Origin: Nitzschia sp. pyKryTriq1
Taxonomy: Eukaryota > Bacillariophyta > Bacillariophyceae > Bacillariales > Bacillariaceae
Length of the DNA: 64,000 nucleotides
Direction: 5' to 3'
Assembly (NCBI GenBank): GCA_956465555.1
Contig: OY101116.1
Span: 744,001 to 808,000 of the forward strand
Shown: positions 39,692 to 49,420 of the stretch, piece by piece
How positions within the stretch are numbered: the first letter of the stretch is position 1
Layout of the letters: every line of letters starts with the position of its first letter
Made by a program: the position numbers and the translations under genes
Notes under the pieces: model-generated
Told to the model about the DNA's origin: nothing
Databases searched by the model: none
What the model saw: only the letters and a program-made list of their open reading frames with translations

Positions 39692-40711
39692 CTAGTGGCG
39701 TTTACTCGTTGTTGTTGGTGCCAGCGAATATTCACCCCGCAAAGTCCGAGCTTTCAATTCGGGATCCAGCTTCCATGCATTACTCTCCACCCCGTTCCAT
39801 TTGTACACCAGATGTTCCAGTCGACGAAAGAATCCAGACTGGTCCAAAACTTCGTTGCAAGCGCCAGAAATGATACAATAATTTCCGTCAAATGGGGCTA
39901 GGTGGTGCTGCGCGTGGGGTTTCCTCGCAATCGTCCATCCCAATTCTTGCAACGTGTTCACCCAGCTCGGACACTGTCCTTTCGTCATATGAGACCATTT
40001 GTGGAATTCTTGCGAAAGAATTTCCATCACACAGAAAACAGTCATGAAAAAGGTGGTAAAGGGCCCGGTGATTAGACTGATGAGGGTCATTGGGACAATC
40101 CCGAATGGAATGCATAGCTTGTACACGTTATTGGAAAATCCCCGTTCTGTGATAGTCCATGGCGCCGAATGATGACCCTGAAAGGCCGCAATGATTCCAC
40201 CCATAATTGGTGTTCTACCATTGCCATAATTGTCCACACTCCAGTGAAGGACGCCGCTTCCAAAATCCGCCAAAAGATAGCTTGACAAAAATAGCAAAAT
40301 AGCCTGGACACTTGTTTGAATCAAATTTCCGCCGTTAATAGATACCATTTCAACAAGAGATGTGGATGCCAACACTGCATGGAAAAATATTGTGCCCCAG
40401 ACGGCAGCCACTTGCCACGGTTTCGTTTCCAGGCTGTCCCCTTCCACGACGATCTGAGCGGTCTTTCCCTTGGGTCTCTCAATCCCTGATCCTTCCAATC
40501 CAAAGACAAATCCATCATCAAGATAGCTCACGGTCTTGCTTTGTGTATCTTGTTCCGACAAAGAAGTGGCATGGATACCGGTAGGTGGCAGGATGACCAC
40601 TTGTCGATGTTGGCGGGGAATCGTCATCGCGTTCTTCGAAGCTGGCGTAAAGGCCGTGGCACGAGAGGAGAGCGAACCGCCCAGTAACGTAGCAAAAGTT
40701 GCTGCCTTCAT
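39692..40711 (-). CDS. FAD4-like plastid desaturase (TMEM189/Kua family)
   Basis: Single exon, 339 aa from the ATG at 40711. The leader ATFATLLGGSLSSRATA|FTPA fits a signal peptide plus plastid motif. The Kua/TMEM189 domain has its His-rich metal motifs: GSGVLHWSVDNYGNG, AFQGHHSAPWTIT, QEFHKWSHMTKGQ and KPHAQHHLAPFDGNYCIISG, with three or four hydrophobic helices between. This is the family of plant FAD4, which makes the unusual trans-delta-3 hexadecenoate of plastid phosphatidylglycerol, and of animal PEDS1, which makes plasmalogens. The plastid leader and the near-match to the FAD4 pattern (GSGVYHW.IDNYG, AEHH.AP..NYCI.SG) favour FAD4 function. Confidence 0.88.
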   Translation of the reverse strand: MKAATFATLLGGSLSSRATAFTPASKNAMTIPRQHRQVVILPPTGIHATSLSEQDTQSKTVSYLDDGFVFGLEGSGIERPKGKTAQIVVEGDSLETKPWQVAAVWGTIFFHAVLASTSLVEMVSINGGNLIQTSVQAILLFLSSYLLADFGSGVLHWSVDNYGNGRTPIMGGIIAAFQGHHSAPWTITERGFSNNVYKLCIPFGIVPMTLISLITGPFTTFFMTVFCVMEILSQEFHKWSHMTKGQCPSWVNTLQELGWTIARKPHAQHHLAPFDGNYCIISGACNEVLDQSGFFRRLEHLVYKWNGVESNAWKLDPELKARTLRGEYSLAPTTTSKRH

Positions 40712-41350
40712 GGTAACAATTTGGAAATAATGAAATGAAGGAAAAAGACAACAAGTGTGACAAGTGCGAATGAAAGTATCGGGTAAAGAATGAAAGGGGA
40801 ATATAAAAATAGAACAGGTGTTTCCGATTGAGGTGTTTCTTGTTTCGTTTTCGTTGCTTGCGTGTTCGACCAGAAAAAATATGGCCGGGTTTCTGACATC
40901 ATCCATAATAATCGCATTCGCTTCCTTCATCACAACCCTCACAACAACTCACAACACACAACACATGTCATTTCGGTACGTACGACGTACGTTTTATTAC
41001 GTCACAGCTTCGTCATCACGTACCGGTACCGGTACCGGCATACAGTACGTAGCGGTACTTGTACACACCAAGCCAACCGCGCGCTCAATCCCTGGCCCAT
41101 AACCCGCTGCCAACCATCGACGCGAAAAACGCACGACGGAACGTCAAAAGTCAGAAAAAATAATAATAATCAAAACAAAAGGCTGAAAACTGGCACATAC
41201 TCGGCGTACCGACGAGTGAAGATTACATCACATGAGTTTTGATGTTATCACAATAAATAGAACAACTCTTTCATCAAGCAACCAGAAGGCTTTATTTGCT
41301 GGAAGATCTACAAAGTCAATCATAAAGAAAATCCAACTTACAGCATCATA
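40712..41350. promoter_or_regulatory. Divergent promoter of two plastid genes with GTACCGGTAC palindrome
   Basis: 639 nt between the FAD4-like (minus) and DUF1823 (plus) starts. It contains GTACCGGTACCGGTAC at 41020-41035, identical to the 16-mer at 12935-12950, plus ACGTCA at 40999-41004 and 41141-41146. No gene is supported. Confidence 0.55.
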
Positions 41351-42316
41351 ATGTGCTCATCAGCCAAACGATCGATAATTGTTGCACTCATTTTGAATGG
41401 ACTGCTGGTCGAACGAGGAGCCTTCGGATTTGTGCCCCTCACTGCTTCGGCAGGACGACTCTCCACCACTGGAACCATCCTGCCATCTACGAGGAAAAGA
41501 CTATCGAATAATCGTCTACACGGGACTCCAGAGCAAAGCAACAGTTCGTCTGAAGGATCGGATGCGAAAAAGAAACTCAAGGCCGTCATCTTGGATCCCT
41601 TTCCTGAGGCTGCCAACCCCAAATATCACGTAACTGCACCGGTTGGAGAAAGTGGATTTTTGGTATCCCGAGAAGGTGGACCAACCAAAGAAGAACTTAC
41701 GGACGATAATTTGTATAAGATTATTGATCGGACGGCAAGTGATCTCGAAGTCAACACATTGGTATGGAAATGCCTCGGCTATCGATTCGATGCCGAGGCA
41801 CAAGAGTGGACGACGGCTGAAGTTTTTCCAAAATGGAAGGAACGGTACCCGACTCCACCAGATGTGATTGGAATGCAACGCATTTACTCCAAAGCTGTCG
41901 ATGGTCCTTGTTTGCGAAACAATCAGGCACTTGTGCGATCCATTCCGGTCGACAACAAAAAATCATATCTCAAGGAGTACATGAAGCCATTTGGATTTAC
42001 AGGATACCAGGCACGTGACACGTCGTACTACTGTAGAGGTCGAGAGCGTAGACTGAAAGCCGTATTGCTCACACTTCTTGTTCTCTGACGATCTTTCCTA
42101 CAGGTTGCCGAATTGACACCAAATTTGACGAGAAGGGCACAATGCACCAACTGGCTGCTCTTCTATCGGGATGAACTTTTCGGTTACACTGTCGAAGAAC
42201 TGAGGGAGCGCCGTCGTCTGAAACAAGAAAAGGAAGACCAGGAACGGCAAGCACGTGTGGAGAAAGGAGAAGAAGTCAAAGAGGAGTGGAAGCCACCTGT
42301 GAAGGAAGTCTTTTAG
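41351..42316 (+). CDS. Plastid DUF1823 protein
   Basis: Two exons: 41351-42010 and 42104-42316, 290 aa. The intron 42011-42103 starts with GC rather than GT (CAG|GCACGT ... CTACAG|). Only this donor gives the family sequence PFGFTGYQ|VAELTPNLTRRAQCTNWLLFY in frame with a normal intron size. The leader SIIVALILNGLLVERGAFGFVP is a plastid-type bipartite signal. The body matches cyanobacterial and plant DUF1823 proteins: DNLYKIIDRTASDLEVNTLVWKCLGYRFDA, VFPKWKERYPTPPDVIGMQR, LVRSIPVDNKKSYLKE. The function of this family is unknown. The C-terminal tail is a charged helix. Confidence 0.85.
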
Positions 42317-42603
42317 GTGGCGGCTGTACAAGAAATCACAACTTCGTCGTGGGTTCTAGTTTTGTGGATGCGGCATGTCACTCATCCTCAATCCTCATGC
42401 TAAATAAAGCGATACTACCACAGGAGTACGAACTCGTCCTCCAGAACGCATGTGCGTGAGAGTCGTGAATACTAGTACAGTACTGTAGACCTTCTAGCTT
42501 TACTGCCGCGAAATCTCGAAAAGGACCAGGATTACGAAACGAATAATGGATTAACTCTAAACATCGTTGTAGAATACGAAGAATCTTCTTGGGTGTCCAC
42601 GAC

Positions 42604-44290
42604 TTACACCATCTCGATGTAATTACCCGTGGGTCCCTTGACAGGACCTTCAGGGGATTGTTCTGCGCTCGTTTCAATCATGCTTTCAATTTCGTGCTTC
42701 TTGGAGTGTTCGGGGAGGGTTTCGGGCATGCAGAAGAAGTACAAGGCAACAGGAACGATCGACATGATCATCAGAATTTCAAAGGCCTTCAAGTATCCAT
42801 GATCTTGCGCAAGTGCTTGACCCAAGTATCCAGAGAAGGTTCCTCCAATGCTCATGGCAGCCGTCGTGAGGCCCAAACTCATTCCAAAACGTCCAGTTCC
42901 TCCACTGATGTCACTGGTGACCAAAATGTACATGGTTCCAAACGTACCAGCGCCAACTCCATCAAGGATTTGAGTCGACAAAAGCAAAGCTTGTTGGAGA
43001 ATGGAAGCCTCGTTATCCCCTTGCCAGATCAGAAGTCCACTCAGAATGGCGCATCGAATGGGAACAATACCGAGACCGATCAAGAACAACCACTTGCGTC
43101 CGTACACTTGAGAATAGGTTCCACAGATCTTTGCGCTGCCAACCATGAATACTTGGGCCAAAACAATGCACAGTCCACTCATCAAAATTCCACTGCGTCC
43201 ATTGCCAATGGCCAAGGTTTGCATAACAAGAGGAAGAACGGTACCGTTGGCAGTGTGGAAAAGGAAACATACCACGATGAAAGTGAGAAGGATAGGGTCC
43301 TTGAGAACTTGAAGGGGGGATTCAGCCCTTGCGGATCCATCAGCGGCGGCGTCCCCTTCTCCTCCTCCAAAGTTGAAGCTGGGCTTTTCGTCGTACTGCT
43401 TGGTAGAATCGGCAACAGGAGGTACATATTCCTCCTTTTCGTTCGAAGTTTCGGTTGCGACGGCGTCATCGTTTGCTTCAGTCTTGAGTCCACGGGCGGC
43501 GTCGTTGTCGATATCCGAAGGTTTGATCTTATTCAAGAAGTAAAGGAATCCAAGGCAGGCAAGGGGGCTGACGACAAAAAGGACACCAATTCCGGGATAA
43601 AGAGCAAAAGCGATCAGCGATCCAGTCAAGACGATAATTGCAGTACCCAAGTGGTTCATCATTTCGTTGACCGCGACCTGTTCGGTCATTCCAACAGCAC
43701 CGACAATTCCCTGGGTGATACTGTTCAAACCAGGAGGAATGAAAGATGTGACCGCTCCTTGAATCAACTTAACAATGATCATAAGCCAGAAATTATTATC
43801 ACTGGCGAAGACAGCAGTGAAGATAGTCAGGACGGTAGTCGAAATACCAGCGACCGAAAGCCAGAGAATCTTTTGTTCCGTGTAGTCATAGAGGTAACCA
43901 GCGGGAGCTTGAGCCAAGAACTGAGACAATCCAAAGCAGAAAAAGAGGACTCCAACTTGCTTTTCCGTGTAACCCTATTCTCACAAATAATGTGGCTGTG
44001 AGTCAACGCCGACAGAAGAGGGTTTCGTTGCATTTGACGAAATGCTGGGAGGTAACTTACTTTGGCGACAATCAAGAAGGCGCTTTGCATGTTGATCTAT
44101 GGATAAGTGTGAGATTGCAAGCTGGTGAGATCGGAGATGATTCAAAACAACACAAGTTAGAGGTGCGAGAACACCTTACCATGGTTAGACCATCACGAAG
44201 CTCTCCGAGAAAGAGGGCAGCCCATCTTAGCAAACCCTTGGTGTTCTCAGTCTTCTCAGACTTGGTCATCAGTACTTCTTCAGACGACAT
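42604..44290 (-). CDS. Major facilitator superfamily transporter
   Basis: Three exons: 44180-44290, 44061-44096 and 42604-43974, 505 aa. The middle exon is only 36 nt (INMQSAFLIVAK). Joins give RDGLTM|INMQSAFLIVAK|GYTEKQVGVLFFCFGLSQF. About 12 hydrophobic helices are seen, split by a charged cytosolic loop at about 240-290 (KTEANDDAVATETSNEKEEY). MFS features include APAGYLYDYTEQK near the first cytosolic loop (G-x-x-x-D) and GRKWLFLIGLGIVPIR in the second half. The C-terminus is acidic (SAEQSPEGPVKGP). The start is the ATG at 44290; an upstream in-frame TTG is ignored. The substrate is not predictable. Confidence 0.85.
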
Positions 44291-45108
44291 CTTCAAGCCC
44301 TGATTTAACTTTGTTGTGCAAAGAGACAGGAGCAGAAGCTATGATGGAGATATTGTACCGGTATGTACAGTAGTGGATGAGAGAGCTGACAGCTCGAAGT
44401 GCTCGAAGCAAAAGGAGTAGCTGGGTTGAAAGGATGAGATGGTTATTATTGCCGTTGATCAACGCGTGGTAGACTATCTATTCAGGGAAAATCCGACTCG
44501 GCGCGCGATTCCTTCATTGAAAGATATACGTTGCTGTTTATTTGGCCAATATTCCATTGAGTCGACAACAAAGCGGGCCGAGAAATTATATGCAGCAAAA
44601 AGAGCGTTCCTCGCCAACCCAAAAAATTTAAATGCAAGGTATCCAATTCACTTGCTTGGATACTTGCTGCCGAAAAGGAGCACACGCGGTACGAGTACAT
44701 ACACGTGTACCGGTACAGTACAAGTACCGTTCTTGTACCACCAATAATATTCGCAGACTATTATGGAGCACATTATTTTGAAGGATGAAAACTCCATCCA
44801 CTCTCGATCTTACTATCTACTTGTATGACGTATATCGTTATTTATATAGGTAGGAAGGTCCTCCGGGGTATCGTAGAGTGTACCTCTTGCTCCCTACTCT
44901 CTCTACTACTTCGTAGATAGACAGGAAGACAACTACTGTGAACTCGTAGGAGTAGCTTCTGTTTTGCTACTCTAGTAGAGGGAGATATTACACACTCGTA
45001 GTACTCTACTAGTCTAGCTAGTAGCGAAATGGCTAGAGAAAGGACGAATACCGGCGTCAATTCTTCTGTAGATCCATCAATAGCACTATCATCTTCGTAC
45101 TAGAACTT
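44291..45108. other. Intergenic region with GTAC and CTAGTAG repeats
   Basis: 818 nt upstream of the MFS gene. It contains GTGTACCGGTACAGTACAAG at about 44705-44724 and a block at 44885-45025 of repeated CTACTAG/CTAGTAG elements. No coding sequence is recognised. Confidence 0.55.
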
Positions 45109-47349
45109 TTAATCCGTTTCACTCGGTGATTCTACCTCACTTTCAAGCGCCAATTTCTCTTCCACGGACGATTTCAATTGAGTAGCTGCAACTCCGCTTT
45201 TGGCAAGTTCTTGTAATAAAAGCCTCGTTTCTGCGAGGAGCCACTGTCGATCGCTTTGCCTCATTTCCGCTTTGGCCGCCAAGTAGGCTTCACGAGCAGC
45301 AAGCTTTCGCTCCACGTCAGCAAGATTCTCTCTCATTGTCATCAAATATTCCGAAGCTCGCTCATTGTACTTGAACATTCCAAAAAACACATCAAAAGAA
45401 TCGCCAGCAGTCATTTCTGCTACTTCGTTCAGAGCCGAATACTCCTTTGACATGACAGGAGTCGGAGGCAGTAAGTTGTGGTCCAAAAGCCGTCCCAACA
45501 AATGCGTCACGAATTCGGCATCAGCTGTTGACGAGTCATGTTGATCGGAATCCATTTCAAGTATTTGACAGCGGGCCTCCTCAAAAATATTCAGGAACTT
45601 TTCACACCGCCGCATGTTTGAAACTCTTACGCGTTCATAGACCACGGGCCGACCATCCCACAGACTCGCCATTGCTGCTGCACTAGTTGGTTCTCCGTTC
45701 AGCTCTCTCGAGGATGGCCCAAGCATTGGGTTGGTGACAAGAATGTCAACATCCGGTTGGTCAGCGAAGGCCTTGAGTAAGACATTCTTTGGGTGTACGT
45801 TCAACGGAGAAACATCGACAATGAGCTTTCCGGCGACCTTGTCTTGTGGCAGAGAGTTGACGAGATCCTCCAAATCGATTAATGGCACGGCCAAAATAAC
45901 AACGTCCAACTGTCTTAAGAAAGCAGTACTTTCAAAGTGTGAGAAATACTCTACGTCCAGTTTTCTTGCTTCGCTTGACTGTCACATTCCAATTGAGTGA
46001 GGAAGAGAGGTTTGATTCGGTTAGATACAACACAACCATCCATACTATAAATACACTGATGCTATCCACAAAAGCCTGAGGGCGTTTCGCACCTTGTCCG
46101 CTTCGTCCATGCAAGAGACCCTGTGATGCTGCTTCATACGAGCTGCTAGGAATTGTCCAAAATCTCCAAATCCAATGATGCCAATATTCAACGGAACGAC
46201 ATCTTCTTCATCACTGGGCAGCTTGAGAAAGCTGGCGTCTCTGGGGTCTACTACTGATGTTTTGAGTTCTTCCACGGCTTCCAGTATGGGTCCCACTAAG
46301 CGTGATTTCTGAGGATATGATCCCAAAATACGAACATAATCGGCATGTTCTTTCAGATGCGAAAGCGCGTTTTCCGTGTTGGCATCGAGCTGCCCACTCA
46401 AAAAGTCCAAGTAGAAGCAGTATCGGAAGCGCGGAATGGAAGACTTTTCGTTGGTTTTACTTCCTTTTTGTTGACTTCGGAACTTGAGATAATTCAACAA
46501 CGAAGCCGAAGTCGGACGGCTCTCAATCTTGGTCATGTCGATATCTCTCAGAGAGAAACATGCAAGAGCTTTGTACAAGGCACCAGCAGTATTAGATAAG
46601 GTAAAGACAACAGACGTCTTGGCTGGGATATTGTTGGTAAGGTATTGTACGACCCCTTTTCTTCCCAAAAGCAAGAAGCGTGTGAAATTGGTATCGTCGT
46701 CCTCCACACCCTTTGCCAGGCAGTTCAAACCATAGGTAACCCCCGCCAAATCTGAAGCAATGGCACACGTATTTTCTGCCGTACAGGAGGCAGGCAGGTC
46801 GTTCTCGGATATCATCTTGGCACTACCAGCCGTATCATAGGTTTGAATGGGACGAATGCCTAAACCTCGCAGGTAATTGTCACATTGCGCCAATGCTTGG
46901 GGGTGCGAGATCGCGTACTTGATATCTTCCAGCTTGACTCCAGGTTTCGCCAAGACACAATGCGACACCCGAAATTCATGTTCAGCACAAATCGTCAGGT
47001 CGTAGCGTAGCATTAAATCATAATTTTCGTGGATACTTCCACCCAGTGAATTTTCCACCGGCAGACAAGCATAGTCGACTTCCATAGACGCTACAGCGCG
47101 GAAACAGGACTCAAAGTCGGGTCTTCCGATCGCAATCACTTTATCCCCCAGAAGCTCCCTCGTCGACTTCTCGGAATATGCGCCTGGCTCCCCTTGATAT
47201 GCGACTCGCAGTCCCAACGCCGTCGAAATGGCGGCGTGGCCTGCAGGATACCCCGTGCCCTGGCGAGGAGGAGCAAACGCAGAGACGACGGCGACTCCTC
47301 CAGCCAGCAACATACAAGTAAGGTGCATCATATACCTTGGAAGCCTCAT
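45109..47349 (-). CDS. Prephenate/arogenate dehydratase-ACT-dehydrogenase fusion
   Basis: Two exons: 46093-47349 and 45109-45978, intron 45979-46092, 708 aa in frame (DEADK|SSEARKLDVEYF). The leader MLLAGGVAVVSA|FAPP is a textbook plastid signal. Dehydratase domain at about 45-230: LRVAYQGEPGAYSE, CLPVENSLGGSIHENYDLML, ISHPQALAQCDNYL and the catalytic TNFTRFLLLGR. ACT domain at about 245-340, with the Phe-binding motif ESRP. Then a TyrA-type Rossmann domain begins near 388 (NIGIIGFGDFGQFLAARM), with VILAVPL, IVDVSPLNVHPKNVLL and TNPMLGPSSRE. One polypeptide would thus serve both Phe and Tyr branches from chorismate. In the TyrA part, the usual catalytic His of the THPM-GP motif reads Asn (residue 502, codon 45730-45732). 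Confidence 0.88.
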
Positions 47350-47815
47350 TTTCTCGAAAGGATTATTTATTCCTTGATCGAAGAGACCATCCAAAGTCGA
47401 GCGGAGGATGTGGATGTGGTTGTTGAGCTTTGCAAATACGACAAAGCTTGTGATTTGTGATGGCTTGATAAAATAATGGCTGGAATCAAAAATCAAACAA
47501 GCACCCACAAGATCGCCGATCGACCGCCAAACACAAACCACAAGCCCGCGTGTCTAGCGAGCGAAACGTGCGGTTCGGGTTGTTGCTGGTTGTTGCGCAG
47601 ACGCACGCTGCCGACTGGCGGGCGCGCGACAGACCGACCGATAGATGCTCACGATGTCACGCACATCATTATTTTTTGTTGGACTTCATCGGACTGCTGG
47701 ATATTTTGAATTTGAGACATTCATACTACGTATCATTACCATCGTCTTCACTTTCCAAGAGAAAAGGTACTCCTCTCTAGTAGTTCAGTATCTTCGTTTT
47801 CAATTAATCTTCGTT
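47350..47815. other. Intergenic region upstream of the PheA-TyrA fusion gene
   Basis: 466 nt between tandem minus-strand genes. The frame is open upstream of the chosen start but lacks targeting sense. No repeat or gene is recognised. Confidence 0.5.
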
Positions 47816-49420
47816 CTACACTCCTGCCACCTTCTTTAGCGCAGGAATAACATAGGCACAAACAAGCCAGCTGTATGGAGCAGTCCAGACGAAGCTGTCC
47901 ACTCGATCTAAGATGCCCCCGTGTTCAGGAATCAGATCTCCAAAGTCCTTTATCCCGGCGTCTCGCTTCAACATGGAAGCTGTCAGATCTCCAATCAGGC
48001 CCAAAAGTCCAAGACATAGCCCATGTACGGCCCCAGTAACTACAAAGTACGGCCACTTCTGCACCCATGCCCCAATGATCGACAAGAGGGCACTCGCGGC
48101 GCATCCTCCTATCACACCCTCGACCGTCTTGTTCGGTGACGTTGCCCCTGCCGCAGGAGAAATGGCACTCAATTTCGTCTTGCCAAACTTTCGGCCAACA
48201 AAATATGCCCCCACATCGCTGAAGGCTAGACTCAGCCATGACCAAAAGATAAATACTGATCCTACTGTGATGGGAGATTGAATCCAACGAACCGGAATCA
48301 AGACGCCGAATTTGGTCTTCAAATACTGACGGAAAGGCCGCAGAATTGCATATAATCGAGTTGGAGGCATGTCAGAGCCTATTAACCGAAGCCGAACCCA
48401 GAAGGAAGGAACATATCCGAGATAGAACATCCCCGTGAATGTAGCAGCAATCTCTGGAATTGTGGTATATGATTGACGCATTGTAAGGAACCATATCATC
48501 GCCCATAGCCCGAACATTGGGAGGCAGATCTGATGGAGATTAGGTGCAAATAAGGCCTGTAGGAGAAAAAATCTATACCATGAGCAAAAAAAAAGAAGTA
48601 GTACCGAAATTATCCTTCCGAACTCCTTCCAACTCACCGTCAAAAACATGCTGCATGCACCAATCACCGAAATGCGACGAGCTGGGTAGACACCCGTATT
48701 CATGATCATTCGATAGTATTCGAGCTGACCCAGAACCGTCATGAGAGTGAAAAGAGCAGTGAACAGATAATTCCCAGAGAACACCCAGCAAGCGACTGCA
48801 ATTCCCATGAGAACACCTAGCATGATGGAGCGTCTCGGCTTACTTTTCGCGGGCGTGGACGCAGAAGAAGCCACATCCAGAAGTGCGTTGGCCTGAATTT
48901 CTGCAGCAGGTTGTTTCTCCTCTTCCGTCAATGCAGCAAGCATCTTTTCGCATGCTTTCAGAAGCTCTTCCTGAGACTTGGTGGCTTCTTCCGATAATGC
49001 GTTGTATTCGTTGCATGAAAGAATGTGCTGCATATTGCGAATGGCCCCTTTCACTTTGTCGTTCGCAACCTCCATCCTAGCTTCCACGTCCGTCTCTTTC
49101 CAAAGCCTCCTTACATAAGAAACATAAACACGGTAGGCGGCTTTGGGAAGCTTGTGAATCGCCAGTGAATCTCGTTTCTTCCAACGCCGACTGGATCCAG
49201 ATTTATCTGGTGCGGAACTTGTGCGTGGACTATCGTCGACGGAAACAAATAATAGTTTACCCCTCGCATCCGTTAAAGGGGTCCGTGCCAAATTGTGGCT
49301 TCTTGAATGTGACGTAACAGGTAAAGTAAATGACATGACATTTGGAATCGAAAAGCTCACCGTCGCAAAAAGAAGCGCTGCCATGATCCTTGACGTCACA
49401 TGCGTGATTTTTAATGCCAT
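47816..49420 (-). CDS. CDP-diacylglycerol synthase (phosphatidate cytidylyltransferase)
   Basis: The start is the ATG at 49420, giving leader MALKITHVTSRIMAALLFAT, then SIPNVMSFTLP (plastid-like). The frame is open throughout, but 48557-48637 is probably an intron: GTGAGTTGG ... TTTTTTCTCCTACAG, 81 nt, no stop codon, a multiple of three. Exons are then 48638-49420 and 47816-48556, 507 aa (534 if retained). The C-terminal half carries the CdsA signature: SDVGAYFVGRKFGKTKLSAISP, SPNKTVEGVIGGC, GLIGDLTASMLKRDAGIKDFGDLIPEHGGILDRVDS, with about eight membrane helices before it. The enzyme makes CDP-diacylglycerol for phosphatidylglycerol and other phospholipids. The N-terminal region to about 190 is a helical, charged extension. 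Confidence 0.92.
   Translation of the reverse strand: MALKITHVTSRIMAALLFATVSFSIPNVMSFTLPVTSHSRSHNLARTPLTDARGKLLFVSVDDSPRTSSAPDKSGSSRRWKKRDSLAIHKLPKAAYRVYVSYVRRLWKETDVEARMEVANDKVKGAIRNMQHILSCNEYNALSEEATKSQEELLKACEKMLAALTEEEKQPAAEIQANALLDVASSASTPAKSKPRRSIMLGVLMGIAVACWVFSGNYLFTALFTLMTVLGQLEYYRMIMNTGVYPARRISVIGACSMFLTVSWKEFGRIISVLLLFFCSWYRFFLLQALFAPNLHQICLPMFGLWAMIWFLTMRQSYTTIPEIAATFTGMFYLGYVPSFWVRLRLIGSDMPPTRLYAILRPFRQYLKTKFGVLIPVRWIQSPITVGSVFIFWSWLSLAFSDVGAYFVGRKFGKTKLSAISPAAGATSPNKTVEGVIGGCAASALLSIIGAWVQKWPYFVVTGAVHGLCLGLLGLIGDLTASMLKRDAGIKDFGDLIPEHGGILDRVDSFVWTAPYSWLVCAYVIPALKKVAGV
48557..48637 (-). other. Predicted 81-nt in-frame intron within CDP-DAG synthase
   Basis: Donor GTGAGTTGG and acceptor TTTTTTCTCCTACAG are near-consensus. 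The interval has 27 sense codons and no stop, so both spliced and retained forms would be translatable. The retained peptide inserts a hydrophobic stretch (VLLLFFCSWYRFFLL). Confidence 0.65.

Noticed and set aside
42589-44001. 470-codon plus-strand ORF
   Set aside because: It is antisense to the MFS transporter. Composition is Ser/Asn/Asp-rich without a domain, as expected of a shadow frame, while the minus strand has clear membrane helices and splice sites.
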